64,000 bases of DNA from Cricetomys ansorgei (taxonomy: Eukaryota; Chordata; Mammalia; Rodentia; Nesomyidae), in NCBI GenBank assembly GCA_026225945.1, contig JAMJFZ010000769.1, positions 1,364,501-1,428,500 on the forward strand, given 5' to 3'. Below, piece by piece: positions 12,601-29,712 of this stretch (position 1 is its first letter; each line of letters begins with the position of its first letter). Position numbers and translations under genes: made by a program. The notes under the pieces were generated by a model. That model was not told the origin of the DNA. It saw only the letters and a list, made by a program, of their open reading frames with translations, and searched no databases.

Positions 12601-13980
12601 TTCAGATTTTGGTAAATGCCTGTTACATTTAAGTTTGTGAGAAATAGGTAACCATGGGAAGTCAATGCTTTGGACTATAGTCACATATAAGTAACTGTAG
12701 TTTGTGTTTTTCAATAATGGGAGTAAAGTTCTAAGGGAACTTAATACTTAAGCCAGATGAAAATCCCTTGGGAAGAGCAACTACTTCAATTAACTTTCAG
12801 GTTTGGCAAATAAGGCATAGCACTTCGAAACTCTGAGAATCTAAAAAATGACCTAATATATATTATTGTGGGTGTTTAATCTGTTCTTTCAAGATTTCTG
12901 CCCTGAAGCTAAAGGACAATTAGTTTACAAATGATAAAACTAAAGATCAGTGAGACAGAGACTTGCTTTAGGTATCAAGCAACCAAAGAGTGAAAATTAA
13001 AAGGCTCTCAAGAAACTCAATTTTTCCATCATAGTTTATAATTTCTTTTCAGTCAGTCTTCATTCATATCACAGTTCAATTAATGATAATGATTCTTGGG
13101 AGATTTAAAAATGATCATTGTGTGTCTTTGTGAAAATACTGGTGAATTTTCTTTTGGATTTTTATTTTTAATTCATTTTTTATGACATTTAAATGTCCAC
13201 TTTTTAGAAAACTAAACCTCAATATATATTCCTCTTTATCAAGCACATTCTAAAAATAGAACATGTGCCCTCAATGTAGAGACAAATAGCTAACATATCT
13301 CTTACAGATGGCAAATGTATTTCTCAGCAGTAAAAATCTAACACAAGTTACCATGGTAATCGATTGGAAATCAACATAATTTTTCCTGCTATGTGATCTG
13401 AGAGAGCAGTTAGCATTTTTTATGTGTCATGTCAAATTTCTCAGCTTACTGACCAGGTTGTCAAAGTTCAACATCCAGGAACTGCTTATTAAAAGTTATA
13501 TCTTTGGTATTGTATTATGACCCAATTGTGCCATTTCTCAACCAAATGCAGGAATTCGCAGCCATATAAATGCACAGCTATCACCCTCTTTTCAACAACG
13601 TTGCCCCAGGATAATGGTATACATCACTCTTAAAGTAGTGACTTAACTACTAAGTCTAATTGATGCATGTGCTTTACCTGAGGCTGGTAAATACATATGT
13701 AATTTTACTTATTTTGTAAGTGGAGTGATTTTCAGTCAACAGCATTAGATAAATGATCTCCTTTAAGCAGCCTGAAGTGAATATATCAAGTGAGATATGA
13801 AGCATCATCAATAAATAGATTTGATCTGCAAGTTATGAGAATATGAGAGTGATTCTAAGAAAGAGAATGAGGGGTTATTAGTGGGTATTGGTCATGGACA
13901 TACTTTCCTATCTATTATCTCTGCTTGCATATATCACGTTGTGGTTGTGGTATGTGTGAACTAGATGATTTTGGTGGACC
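12601..13980. other. Intronic sequence, no gene seen
   Basis: AT-rich. No transposon recognised. 13440-13660 has a mixed composition that could be conserved noncoding sequence, but nothing in the sequence proves it. Confidence 0.4.
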
Positions 13981-13984
13981 TCCT

Positions 13985-14217
13985 TCAAATAATTTATTTT
14001 ATTTTTAAACATTTAGTTTTTATGTGCATATGTGTGTGCTTGTGTGTAACTTGGTGCATATGTCCATGGAAGCAAGAAGTAGGCATGCCATACCCTGGAG
14101 AAGCAGTTTCAGGCAGTTGTGAGCCACTTGACATGAGTACTGTGAGCTGAACTCTGGTCCTTTTGAAGAGTCGTGGGTAACTTTTAACAGCTAAGCCATC
14201 CATCTCTTCAGCCCCCT
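13985..14217 (-). mobile_element. B2/B3 SINE
   Basis: Reverse B2/B3: tttatttttaaacatttag tail end, gtgcatatgtgtgtgcttg, ctgaactctggtccttttga, and the head as taagccatccatctcttcag followed by cccc. Confidence 0.88.
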
Positions 14218-14633
14218 CTCAAGTGTTTTGAATTGATGTATTATTTTTCTAAATGGCATACTTATCATTTTCTAATATAAAGCTGAGTTTCAGCAGATTT
14301 CCTTTGCCCTCACTTGAGGTTTATTTGAATTTTATAGCTGCTAGGCAGCTGTCTGTGCAAATGAATCAAACTTTTGGATATGTAGGGATGCTTTATACTG
14401 TTGCTTGTACTATTATGTTTTCCTCTCTCTGCTTCTGTCTCTGTCTCTGTCTCTCCCCCCCCCTTTTCTGTACCAGTGCATTTGTGACCACTCTTCCTTA
14501 TTATATAGAGCTGTGATTTGACTGAATTCAACATTCAAAACAGGAAGTTAACAGTATTTACTGATTATCATATATCACTTTACTACTCAGTAACTACTAT
14601 TTGCATAGACTGAACACTATAGATAACCTGTTT

Positions 14634-14636
<3 letters not shown>

Positions 14637-14675
<39 letters not shown>
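14637..14675 (+). repeat. (AC)n microsatellite
   Basis: About 19 uninterrupted units. Confidence 0.97.
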
Positions 14676-14679
<4 letters not shown>

Positions 14680-16278
14680 GTTAAGAGATTTCTAAGTATA
14701 TTTTCTTTTTAAAACATGGTACATGTAGGAACTGTTTTAAAAAAATGAGGGCCTTTTCATTTAAGAGGTTAATCATTTTAATTCATAAAGAAAATGCCCT
14801 CTCAGGCATCTCTTGAGTAGCAAATGCATTCTAGAAGGCAAAATGTCATTGAAAATATGATGTAAGTAACTTCATTAAGAGCAGAGTGTGAGGGCAAAGG
14901 TGTTGATTCTGTAAAAGGAATGCGACAATTGCTTGGATTCAGTCCCACTGACTGGTAATATTATGGTTTCTTTCCTTTCTCATGGACGCAGTGAGCCCCA
15001 GAGAGCTAGTTGCTCTTTAACTATTAGATGCTACCAAATTTATAAGTAGGTTGTATTGTGTAGCTAGGGCCTTGGTATACCAATTGTGGTCCATGGATCA
15101 CATCAGCAATGAACTTGCTTAAAATTCATTTCTTGGGTACCACCTTAGAGTAATGCATTTAAATAGATTTTGTAATAAGCTCCCCAGGTGATTTTTGAGT
15201 ACTACAAAATTTATGAAGTACAAGAATAGGGACATCTAGACAGTTTTCCAAATGTGGAAACAAGTAGCCTTTCTGTTGTCAATTTCTGTATAAACTCTTT
15301 TTCTGTTGACTTTCTAATCCTCCCAGTTCCATTTGATATGATCTTTAAGGGTTTCAAGGTGAAATATTTTGGTCACTTTACTTTGAATTTCTCTGCTATG
15401 AGTAGTTAAGAAACTAAAGTCATTTCCTGTAAGGAATGGAGTTTCTCTGTCCATGTTAGGAGACACTTTTCATCACCAGGGAAGGTACTGTAGGTAGACG
15501 TTAAAGATGCTGATAAATATTCTACAATATACAAGACAGTTCACCCCACAGCAGAAACTTATTCAGCCCCAAATAACAATAGCAACAAAATTGAAAAGCT
15601 ACAATAGGTGAAATATAAATTATTCAGAATACATTTAGTCAACCTGTTTGATAGGGGCACGTTTATCACATATATTAAGTAGGTTAAGTACATTGAAGTA
15701 TATGACACAGAAGTAAACCTATGTTATGAAGCCCTTAACATTTCAGTAGAAAACAAATATGAAATGATAAGTATTACCATGTATAATGAACAATTTCAGC
15801 ATTTACATACATATTCATGATCAAAAGGGATGGCTGAAAACAAAAGTTTATGAATCTTTGTTTCCCATATTAGTTTTGTTTAGGCAAAATAACCAAACAT
15901 AATAAGCAGACAAAAATGACCTAGGGTTATTCTCATTTAAATTATATATTCTGTGTAATGAACTAGGCACCTTAAAATGTCAATTTTTATGCCTGTAAGT
16001 TTCATTGGCGTTCTTGAAATGTCTTTTATTAATTATTAATAAGAACAAAGGTAAAAGATTACTAGCATCAAACAATTTAGATAATTTGTGTTTCTATTAT
16101 TCACAGTAGCCTTTAAGTGTTTTTATTTGTTCTAACATCAGCAATTAAGGAGCATCAGAGAAGCAAAAATGGTTAAAGATAGAAGAAAACTTTGACTATA
16201 AAATGTCAAATCTTACCCAAGGAAAGAAACAATTAGACATGATAGCTGTGATTTGGAGATTCTAAAAGGGACTTTTCT
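14680..16278. other. Intronic sequence, no gene seen
   Basis: AT-rich, without an identifiable coding exon or recent repeat. Confidence 0.5.
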
Positions 16279-16280
16279 AG

Positions 16281-16440
16281 TCGAGTGTTGGTGACATGCC
16301 TTTAATCCCAGCATTTGGGAGGCAGAGGCAGGTGGATCTCTGAGTTCAAGGCTAGCCTGATCTACAGTGTGAGTTCCAGGACAACCAGAGTTACAACAGA
16401 GACACCCTGTCTTGAAAAACAAAACAAAAAAAAAAAATGA
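16281..16440 (+). mobile_element. B1 SINE
   Basis: B1 body with tttaatcccagcatttggga, ggcagaggcaggtggatctc, gagttccaggacaaccagag and an A-rich tail. Confidence 0.9.
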
Positions 16441-16649
16441 AAAAAAGCTTTCAGCTTTCCAATTCAGCTTTCCCGGGAGATAGTGCCATATAGAACAGTA
16501 GGATATTGAGATATTCCAGCAAGATCTGGTGTTTAAAATAATATTCTATTATCAGTCACTAATGGCATCAAATGGATCCTCTTAAACCTCAAAGAGAGCT
16601 GTACAAGGTTCCATTATCATACTGAATCTCTCAAGAAATAAATGTACTA

Positions 16650-16718
16650 AGCAAAAACAAAAACAAAAACAAAATAAAAACAAAAAACAAAAAACAAAAC
16701 AAAATCAAAAAAACAAAG
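16650..16718 (+). repeat. (AAAAC)n A-rich repeat
   Basis: Degenerate aaaac units with aaaat variants. No SINE body lies next to it. Confidence 0.85.
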
Positions 16719-17214
16719 ACAAGGGCACACATTACAAAGATGATTAATTACAAGAAGGGATAAACAATTTTCTTGATCTAAATGCATCCAGCTTTAAAAC
16801 AATACATGCTAAATTATGTGCAGGTTAATTACATTAGTAAAGATATTTCCAGGACCAGAGAATTTATTGAGCAAGTCTAATTCCTATCGATTACATTCTT
16901 TAGAGGGAGACAGAGTGCACAGAAAAAAGTGAAATGGGTTTGAGGGGAAATAGAGAAAACCTAGATGTTTATCATTGTTAACTAGCACTAAGTTTCTCAA
17001 TGCTTCACAATGAATGAAATGCCATGTTATTGTAATCAATATAAGTAAACATAACCATTCAGATCAGGATTGCTAATGAAGACTCTTAACGTGACAATTC
17101 CAAAGTCAAGCATTCACAAAGAAGCACAGTTTGGTGTTAAGATTGTCTGGTAGCAGTGTAATTTAATATGGAGATCATGACATTCCGATTTATATTCGTC
17201 CGTATTTCCTCCTC
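16719..17214. other. Intronic sequence, nothing recognised
   Basis: AT-rich unique-looking sequence. Confidence 0.4.
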
Positions 17215-17292
17215 TTTAATTCTGTAAGTGAACATGTTAGGCACATAGGAGATTCTTAATAATTATCATTAAATGCATGAATAAATGAATAA
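17215..17292 (+). mobile_element. MIR 3' end
   Basis: tgttaggcacataggagatt followed by cattaaatgcatgaataaat matches the MIR 3' core pattern. Confidence 0.5.
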
Positions 17293-17504
17293 AATTCTCT
17301 TTTAGAACAGTTCATTTAAACTAAAGTAAATTTATTGTAAAGTAAAATTCCAAATAAATGAGACATAATTACTGGAGCTGAAGATGATCATTTTAACAAA
17401 AGATAAATTAGAATGCATAGAATTTTTAATGGAACACATGATTGCTGTACCCTTCATTACCCACAGAAGTACACAGTTGGAGCAGAGAAGTCTTGTAATA
17501 GCTT

Positions 17505-17755
17505 GTTAACATTTATTGGGTGCTAAGTATGTGTCAGATGCTGTGATAACCATTGGCACATATGAGTTCATTTAATTCTCATAGCTGCTATAAGTGAAAG
17601 GACATCTTAGCACCCCATATTATAGAAGATAATTTGAGGCTCAAGGAAATGGAGTGGCTTGCCTAAGACAGAAGAGTTATGAAGAAGTGTTTATTCTTTA
17701 GCACAGCCAGCCTTGTTCCCAAATCCATGGTCTTAACTATTAAAGTGCTTTGTTA
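17505..17755 (-). mobile_element. MIR SINE
   Basis: Reverse MIR: tttattgggtgctaagtatg, then gagttcatttaattctcata, tttgaggctcaaggaaatgg and tggcttgcctaagacag. Good agreement over about 240 bp. Confidence 0.75.
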
Positions 17756-18283
17756 CAGATAATAGAGGTGTCCATATTGTGAGAACATCAAGTAGTCACA
17801 AAATTTGGGACCAGAAATCATAGAACTCTGACACAGAATTCACTTCTTCCTGATGATATAGAGGGATGGATAGATCTGAGGGAAAAACACATTTTTGGTG
17901 TGTATCCATTTAGAGTATTACATGTATTGGAAAAATGGAAAACATACAAAATGGAGAGAAGAGGAAAGGCCAGGGTTTGGAGGAAAATTGATGGCTTGGT
18001 ACATGTGAAGACAGGCAACAGCAACTAGAAAACCAAGCAAAGGAATCTGGGTAAATATTTAGAGACTCAGACACAAAATTTAATCAACTATGGGCAGGAA
18101 TAAGAAATGATCCAGCAACTGACATGCAAATTCTTTACTTTTGTTCTTTTTATTGTTTTTAATTGAGGATTTCATACATGAATACTGTATTTGCATAATC
18201 TCCACCCTCTGTTTATCCCTTTCAATTTCTTCCATGTTCCCATCATTCCTTCTCAAATTCATGATCTCTAATTATTATTGTTG

Positions 18284-18286
<3 letters not shown>

Positions 18287-18340
<54 letters not shown>
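18287..18340 (+). repeat. (AC)n microsatellite
   Basis: 27 units. Confidence 0.97.
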
Positions 18341-18343
<3 letters not shown>

Positions 18344-18357
18344 TAGATAGTTTCTTG

Positions 18358-18520
18358 TAGGAATGACAAGCAGTTTGTACCCATGAAATCTCAAAAATAT
18401 GGTTGCCTAAACACTACTTGTATAATGAAAGTGCCAGGGAAAATTTCACAGGGTCCCATCACCGGGTGAAGATCCTTTTTTCTCATTTTGAAGCCAGTAT
18501 CTATCTCTCAAGATTTCTAG
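18358..18520 (+). mobile_element. LINE-1 3'UTR fragment
   Basis: catgaaatctcaaaaatatg, then gttgcctaaacactacttg and ttcacagggtcccatcaccg follow the Lx-type L1 3'UTR. Same segment type as 40140-40510. Confidence 0.6.
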
Positions 18521-19924
18521 GCTAGACACTAGCAAAGCTAAGTGAAAAGAGGTAGCTTGTTGGAGAGAAGACCAAGAGTCAGAGCACTCATAGACAAACA
18601 GGACCTCATGCCTCTTCAGTCTTCAACTCTCTCTCTCACTCTCTGTATGACATGATTGTAATTAATCAAGTTACTTTCTGACTATTGAAGTTGACAGCTT
18701 TAGATAATATTAAGCCAGGGATTTCTCTGGTTGAACTTCCTGGTAGATTTCAGCTGGTTTTATAACATCATGATTTTTCTGAATAAAGATTGAGGGCTAA
18801 TACAGCATCCAGCCTATCTCAAATGTAGACTCATATGGTAGACAAGAGTATTCTTTTCAAAAGTCCATACCATCCACCATCCATAGAATGTCTTTGAAAT
18901 CATGTGATATCAACAGTAGTGAACAAAAAGTAACAGTAGAGGAAATATGTTTAGAGAACTTTGGAAAAACTTTACCTGTCAGAAGTTCCTAGTGCTTAAA
19001 CTCTAGATCAAACAGATGTTTTAATGTATCTCTCTAGGGAAGATTTGAAAAGGAAGATTCTGAAAACCGGTGAGTTAGAGAAGTTTTAAGTTGGTGGCAG
19101 AAACAAAAGATTAACAGTGCAGCTTCCAGTTGTTTCTCTGAGAATCAGTCCTCTGAGTAATGAGGAAAATTGCATAATTGATAGCTTGACAGATAATTTG
19201 ACATTCTCGGAGACCTTATCATTGAAGATTCAAACCTATGGGACCATATTTTCTTTGTCCTCTCTTTCTGAATTTTGCAGAGCTGGTGATGTTACAATTA
19301 TGTCATATGCTGACTAAAGTCTGTCCTTTTTTTCAAAATGAGTGGGGTCATCCCATATGATGAGCCCTTTGAGAGCAGATTGCATCCATTATAGCCTTCA
19401 CTAGGGAACACGTTTCTGTTCCAAATCCCTGACAAAGGTGCATGTTAACATTAAGAAGAGACTTCAGAGTACACAAACTCAAAAGACACTTTAGACATTC
19501 ATGCTTTTATTTTAAGAACAAAGTGTTGTTGATATAATTTCAAATTTGGAAAAGCATCATGGAAAATTTAAGTATTTGAGAGCAACTAAAAATTAGCCAC
19601 ATTTGTCTTCCACATATTCAAATAATCAGACGTTAATGGTATTTTTTAATGAAACAATTTCCTTGATTCTTCAAAACTGTATTTTTCTAAGAATGGAAGC
19701 TTTAGTAACTTTGTATGCCTAACCTTAGAACTAAACACGCTAAAAGTATCTGAGAGTATGTCAGACCTTTCCTAACTGAATCCCTGCCTACAAAACCAGC
19801 TTTATTAGCTTCACCCATACATCCAATACATCGTCATTTCTCTTTTTTTATGATAATCCCTTAACTGTCATCTCTGCCTTGTTCCAAATGTACATATATA
19901 TTGACCAAATCAATAGACTTAAAT
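18521..19924. other. Intronic sequence, no gene seen
   Basis: AT-rich. A 66-codon frame at 19117-19317 (+) has no motif or splice context. Confidence 0.45.
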
Positions 19925-20122
19925 TTCTTTTTAGATTTATTTTATTTTATGGATATGACTGTTTTGTGTGCATGTGTATACGTGTTCCATATGTGTGCCT
20001 GGTGCCCAGGGAGGTCAGAAGAGGGCATCAGATCTCTAGAAATAGAGTTGCAGATAGCCACCATTTGGGTTCTTTGCAAGAGCAACAAGTACTCTTAACT
20101 ACTAAGCCATCTCACTAGCCCC
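19925..20122 (-). mobile_element. B2/B3 SINE
   Basis: Reverse B2/B3: tttttagatttattttattt, gtgtgcctggtgcccaggga, agaagagggcatcagatct, and head ctaagccatctcactagccc. Confidence 0.9.
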
Positions 20123-20204
20123 CAAACCAATAGATTTTAGCATGTGCCCTAAGATTTTTTCACTATTTCAATTTATAAGGACTAATTTAAGCTCTTCATT
20201 TAGA

Positions 20205-20510
20205 CTATATTCAAGAGAGTGACACGAATGCATCATATAAATAAAGAACAAGTAGAAGGAGCTGAAGAGGTTGAATCTGGTAAAATAAAGGTTCAGTAGA
20301 GTCATAGTCTGATAGCCAGGGAACGAGCAATAGAAAGTGTAAACTAGAGCCAATGGATAGACATCCAGAGAAATGGAGAAATAATTCTAACAGATTATTC
20401 CAAAGATAGAATGGATTTACTAGAGATGGAATGTGATCCAGTATAAGCCGATATACTATTCTGAAGGTGTTGTAGCAGGAGAAGTAATTAAGTCTAAGGC
20501 ATTTAAGTTG
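20205..20510 (+). mobile_element. Possible L2 fragment
   Basis: Loose agreement with the L2 3' region (gacatccagagaaatggaga; gtgttgtagcaggagaagta). Diverged, low support. Confidence 0.3.
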
Positions 20511-20995
20511 CTCCCAACACTGAGGCTGCTTTCATACTTATGTATATGCATGGGGCTTCAGTCAAATTCCTTCATTGTTTAACTGTGTGTTAAGCCACAG
20601 GAAGAAACATTGCTAGCTGCTGCTTATTTTTCCTCTTTCCTCACATTCCAGCATAATATGTTACTTTAATATTATAGTCACCTTGACAGTCAAGGTGTCT
20701 ATTTTAATAGCTTTCAGCAACACTATTCAAAGGGAATCTGTTTCCCAATAAGGTAGGGAATAGTCTTCAGTTCTCTTTCTTTTCAAATTTCAAAGACTTT
20801 AGGATTGAAGATGTGCTTTGAAATTAAAATCACTGTAAATCTGCTGACTAAGAGAGTACTGGGTGTACTTGAAAAAGTAGACCAGAATGTTTTAAATTAG
20901 CATAATGCATGAAAAATATTTTCTCCTCTAATGTGGATGAAAAATTTCACTCAAAGGCATAAGTCACAGTTTATAATCCTTTCTAATTTCAAACA

Positions 20996-20997
<2 letters not shown>

Positions 20998-21059
<62 letters not shown>

Positions 21060-21067
21060 ACACACGC
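20998..21067 (+). repeat. (AC)n microsatellite
   Basis: About 26 pure units, then an interrupted end (acagacaca, acacgcac). Confidence 0.97.
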
Positions 21068-21364
21068 ACCTGTGCAAAAACTGATGAAGCTGCTGTAGAA
21101 AAAAGTCTATATTTCAGAAACTGGCCTCAACTACGACCTATTTTACTTATAATAAGTTACTATTAATCAAGGGAGGATATTATATTTGTAAAAGTTATAC
21201 AAGTTTAAAAATGTCAAGAAACACTGTATTGGAGAATTCATCAGGCACAATTTTTGCACTAATGGAACAACCTTCCAATCATGACAAACTATTGCATTAA
21301 AAATGGAGCTATTTTAATGCCCTAGTGGCTATTTCTTATAATAACAAAATCTACTTAACAAAAC

Positions 21365-21550
21365 ATCCATGTACTGGTACTGTATCGAGCCCTTCACATT
21401 TGTAATCTTATCTTTATAAAACACTGAAAAATTGATAGTATTTTCTCCATTCTACACATGGGCAACTGACACTTGATAATACTTTGCTCAATGATATCAA
21501 AATAAGGCAAAAAATCCAAATTTGACTCAAGAGCTTGATTTAGTCTTCCA
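21365..21550 (-). mobile_element. MIR SINE fragment
   Basis: Reverse MIR pattern: tttgtaatcttatctttata, ttttctccattctacacatg, ggcaactgacacttgataat, ctttgctcaatgatatcaaa. Confidence 0.5.
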
Positions 21551-25670
<4,120 letters not shown>

Positions 25671-25681
25671 ATGAACTGAAA

Positions 25682-26175
25682 TGTGTGCCCCAACGTTGGT
25701 GACAACAGGATCCTAATGGCAGGAGAGAGAGGCGGGCATAAGCACCCGAGCTAGGCTGGTACCTCGACCCAAGGCACATGTGTGGACCTTAAAATGGTGG
25801 ATCCTGGCACAGCAGTTGAAAATCCCTGCCAGTGCAGTGCTCAATCCCTTTCTTTATGAAAATTTTGTTCACTAACATCAGGAATAAAGATAGGCTAAGA
25901 GTCTTTACATATAAGCCCCTAGATAATTGGGCTTCTCCTGACTATATTCATCCCCCTCTGATTACCAAGCTCTAGATAGGCTGATTAAGGTGTCTAGTAA
26001 GCACAGACCAAAGCTGTTGGATCTCTCCCTTGTACACCGCCCAATCTTCTCCATAAAACCCGTTCCCCCAACAATAAACTGGATTCGCACCATGGAGGCA
26101 TTTCTCCAGAGTCTGAGCTTCTTGGGTTAGTGACTCTGCGCCACTCATTTCCTCTGGGACCCCTTGTACCCACAC
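25682..26175 (+). mobile_element. Solo LTR of a class II (ERVK-like) endogenous retrovirus
   Basis: GC-richer block starting tgtgtgccccaacgttggtg and ending gacccc/cttgtacccacac. It has a TATA-like ccataaaacccgttccccc and AATAAA in ccaacaataaactggattcg near 26071, the usual U3-R layout. No internal viral sequence adjoins it. No clear target-site duplication was found, and the ends are approximate. It is antisense to IL1RAPL1. Confidence 0.65.
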
Positions 26176-26724
26176 CAAAAAAAAGCAAAAAACAAACAAA
26201 CAAAACAACAACAACAACAAAAAAAAAAACTCTCCAGTGACAGGTTTGCTAGCGTGTAGAGTAAGCTAACTAAATTAAATGGGGCAATAAATTATGATAA
26301 TAATGGGTATGATTCTGTGCTCACTGGAGGCCAGGAAGGTAGTTCCTAAAGAATGGAAGTCTTATAAACAAGCTATTGGTAGTAGTAGAAATATCTCAAA
26401 ATTGTGCTTATGACTTCTACAATATAAGCAAAGAGGAAAATGCAGGTTTCCTCTTTTAAAGGAGCAAACATAGACATTTTTATTGGCTAAAATTAGCATG
26501 ACTATTTGAATTTTGTCAGTTGCACAAGAAAAAAAATCCCAAAGCATCTGTTCTAATATTTTAAGATGTCACAGTCTTTTGTATTTGCTCATGTTTTTTA
26601 CATTTTCTACTAGATTCCTAAAAATTTTGATTCTATATGTAAGAGTCATGCACCATTGGTGAGCTAGATCAGCAAGTCCAGAAAATAGCCACAAGCTTTT
26701 CAGAGTCAAAATTGAAGCTTCTGC

Positions 26725-26955
26725 AAAGGTAAGAAGCACATACCTGTAATCTCTATAATTGAGAAGTAGAGGCAAGAGGTCACAAGTCTGAACCCAGCCT
26801 AGATTATATTGTACATTTCCAGCTACCCTGGGATACTATATACGAAGAGCTTGTCTTTAAGAAGCATAAGGGCTGATGCTGTATGTTAGTCGTAAATTGC
26901 TTGCATAGCATGCAATTTACGTCCTAGGTTTGATCCTCAGCAATAAAAAAAGGGT
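26725..26955 (+). mobile_element. B4-type SINE (B1 part plus ID part)
   Basis: A diverged B1 block (acacatacctgtaatctcta...; gaacccagcctagattat) followed by an ID-like head (ttgcttgcatagcatgcaat, taggtttgatcctcagcaat). Confidence 0.65.
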
Positions 26956-27138
26956 TTCTTTATTATTGCTTTTTGTACACAAACATTTTTAAATACCTTA
27001 ATATTGAATTCACCTCTTTTTTAGGGAACAATTATATTACAAAAGGATAACTGAACATCAATATACCTGATTATAATTCAAGTGTATATTTCTATAGAAT
27101 GTATCACATATATTAATTGTAAATGAAGTATTCTTTGC

Positions 27139-27230
27139 CTTTTTTTTTGAGAAAAGGCTTTCCTATGTAGATCAGGCTGGCTTTAAACTTAGGACCATCC
27201 TGCCTCAGCTTTCCTAGTGGTGGATTTATG
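27139..27230 (-). mobile_element. B1 SINE fragment
   Basis: Poly-T, then tatgtagatcaggctggctt and taggaccatcctgcctcagc. Confidence 0.7.
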
Positions 27231-27902
27231 CACTTTTACATTTGGACATGTATTTAAGTTCTTAGGACAGTAACTACTTTTTATATAACTGAAATGCCTG
27301 TTACCATGTCAATGTCACCATAATTCAACAAATTTCAAACAGTATCCAGATATATAACTTAATAGACATATATCAATAATTTACACAATCTGCGATTTTA
27401 AAGATTAAGTTTTAAGATTTGAGTTGAGATTCAATACCTGTAACTAATAAATTAAAATCTCCAGAGATTGCCTAGCTTTCCAGTACAACTTTTTAAAATA
27501 TGCATAGATTGCACCATGAGTAAATGAACTTGACATTCCTTAGCAGAGGCCAATTGATGCTCTCACTGGGACCTTAAAATGGTCTCTCACATTACTCTTC
27601 CCCCATGCCAAAGGAATTTCCTACATGTCTAGCTGTCATTTCCTTTCTTTTTGGGCTTTGTTCACTTTTTTCACCATACCTCTTGGAATATATTTGTTTT
27701 ATATAATGTATAGTGATTGAAATGGTTGGTATGATTGTCTGCCCAGCAACTGGAGTAAGACATTCCTTAATGTAAAGATTGTAGCTTTATTTACCATTGT
27801 ACTATCAAGATGTGGTCCAATGTCTTGAATACATTAGAAATCTAATAAACAATGACAAATTAACAATATGCTCAATAGCTTGTAAATTTATACTCAACCT
27901 CA

Positions 27903-28050
27903 ATTCCTTTTTCATTTCTGAGAGAGTTGTGTTGTGTATCTCAGGCTAACATATAACTTGGTATGTAACACAGACTGGCCTGGATTTCTTGTTTCTCCTG
28001 TCTCAACTTCCAAAGTATTTGGACATAGGCATGTACCACCATACCTGTTT
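27903..28050 (-). mobile_element. Diverged B1-type SINE
   Basis: gttgtgtatctcaggctaac, tgtctcaacttccaaagta and aggcatgtaccaccatacct keep the reverse B1 order. Confidence 0.65.
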
Positions 28051-29065
28051 CTTGTTTTTCTTTTGTAAAGTTTCATTATGGAATTATTTAAAGGCTATAA
28101 GCCCACATATCACAATAGACAAGATCTGACATAAAGTAGGCTTCACCTTGCAAATGTAGAGCCTCATAATCCAGATGATTGTTTCAGCAATACTTTGAGG
28201 TGAGTCCTTACTAGTTAACAAGAGTTTATTAGCACAGGGCCATAGATTCTGTAAGCAGGCTACTAAACACAATAATTAAAATTTAAATTACAGAAATATA
28301 ATATGTTGACTAAATCCAAAGTAATAGATGCCAAATATTTGTATTTATTTTGCTACATGGTACTATAATTAACGTTTTTGAGATTGTTCATAACTATAAT
28401 ATTTGCAGGGAAGCCCATTGTACTTAAAAACACAACATATGAAATTAGGAGGAAAAAATGGATGAAAAATGAAGAGAAATTGGAAGGGAAGGATTAGGAG
28501 TGAGTTTGATTAGTTTGATCCATAGATCATATATGCATGTATAAAGTTCTCAAACAAGAAGGAAATCATTTAAGGGATTTTAGGAAATAAGAATATCAGA
28601 ATTTCAATGTCATCTTTGTCTACACAGCAAGTTAGATGATAGCCTGTTCTGTGAAATCCTATCTTAGTAAAAAAAAAAAAAATAAGCTAACAAGCAAGCA
28701 ACAACAAAACCCTAAAACCAAGCATTATGTGATGGGATACCTTATTCAGAAAAAAGAAACTATATTTTTATTTTCTGAAGTATTAGTTCTTTCAAGTATC
28801 CAAATGAAACCCATGCATAGCAACCATTTACTAGTTAAGTTTTAGAATTTGTCCTTCTACTAGAACATTTTTTTTCTATCAGTATTCCATAATGAGACAC
28901 TGTGTAGGGTTCTAAACAAACAAAAAAAATCAAGTACAAGAGATGGATCACTATCTTGTAGAATAAGTTGAGTCTATGTGGTAATTACTAAACAAGGAGT
29001 TATCTACTGTCTCGATAGATTTGTATAGACCTTTAGATGGAGGAAAAAATACCAAGAAATATAAC
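28051..29065. other. Intronic sequence, no gene seen
   Basis: AT-rich, with a poly-A run at 28669-28683. Frames present here have no motifs. Confidence 0.45.
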
Positions 29066-29067
29066 AT

Positions 29068-29260
29068 AAGCCAGGCAGTGGTGGCGCACATCTTTAATCC
29101 CAGCACTCACTCAGGAGGCAGGGGCAGGTGGATCTCTGTGAGTTTGAGGCCAACCTGGTCTACACAGTGAGTTCTAGGACAGCCAGAGTTACAACAGAGA
29201 AAATCTGTCTTGTAAGAACCAACAAACCAACCAACCAAGCAACCAAACAAACAAAAAAAT
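29068..29260 (+). mobile_element. B1 SINE with (AACC)n-like tail
   Basis: agccaggcagtggtggcgca, ggcaggtggatctctgtgag and ggacagccagagttacaaca. The tail turns into aacc/aaac repeats up to about 29260. Confidence 0.92.
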
Positions 29261-29494
29261 GTGACATAGAATATACAAAATAAAGGCATAAGCATCATGA
29301 ATCTGAAGGATATCAGTCCTAAAACTTAAAATATCCTTATGAAAATTTAAAATAAACATAGTATTTCATTGTCTAGTATAAAATTTGAAACACTGTACCT
29401 CTTTATATTCTAAGTTTGTAGAAATAAACAGTGGGCAAAGGCAATTTAGCGCAAACAAGTTTTCCTTAAAGAGGTAAACTTGTAAGTTTGGGGA

Positions 29495-29712
29495 AAAACC
29501 TTATATTTATTATATATATGAATGTTTAGTCTTTATGTGTATATGTACACCATCCATGTGTTTGACGCTCTCAGAGACTAGAAATGGATGTCAGATCTCT
29601 GGGATTTGAGTTACAGTTGATTTTGAGCCACCATATGGGTGCTAGGAATTGAACCCAAGCCCTCTAGATGACGAGCAAATGCTCTAAAACATTGAGCCAT
29701 CTCCTCACCTTC
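29495..29712 (-). mobile_element. B2/B3 SINE
   Basis: Reverse order: tttattatatatatgaatg, ggatgtcagatctctgggat, gctaggaattgaacccaagc, ttgagccatctcctcacct. Confidence 0.85.

Noticed and set aside
18141..18350. Frames ending in poly-Thr/His or poly-Val/Cys next to AC or GT repeats (also 31052, 45421, 46628, 61077)
   Set aside because: They are dinucleotide repeats read as codons.
25972..26220. Overlapping minus-strand frames of 69 and 82 codons
   Set aside because: They lie antisense within the solo LTR and its A-rich flank, with no protein family resemblance.
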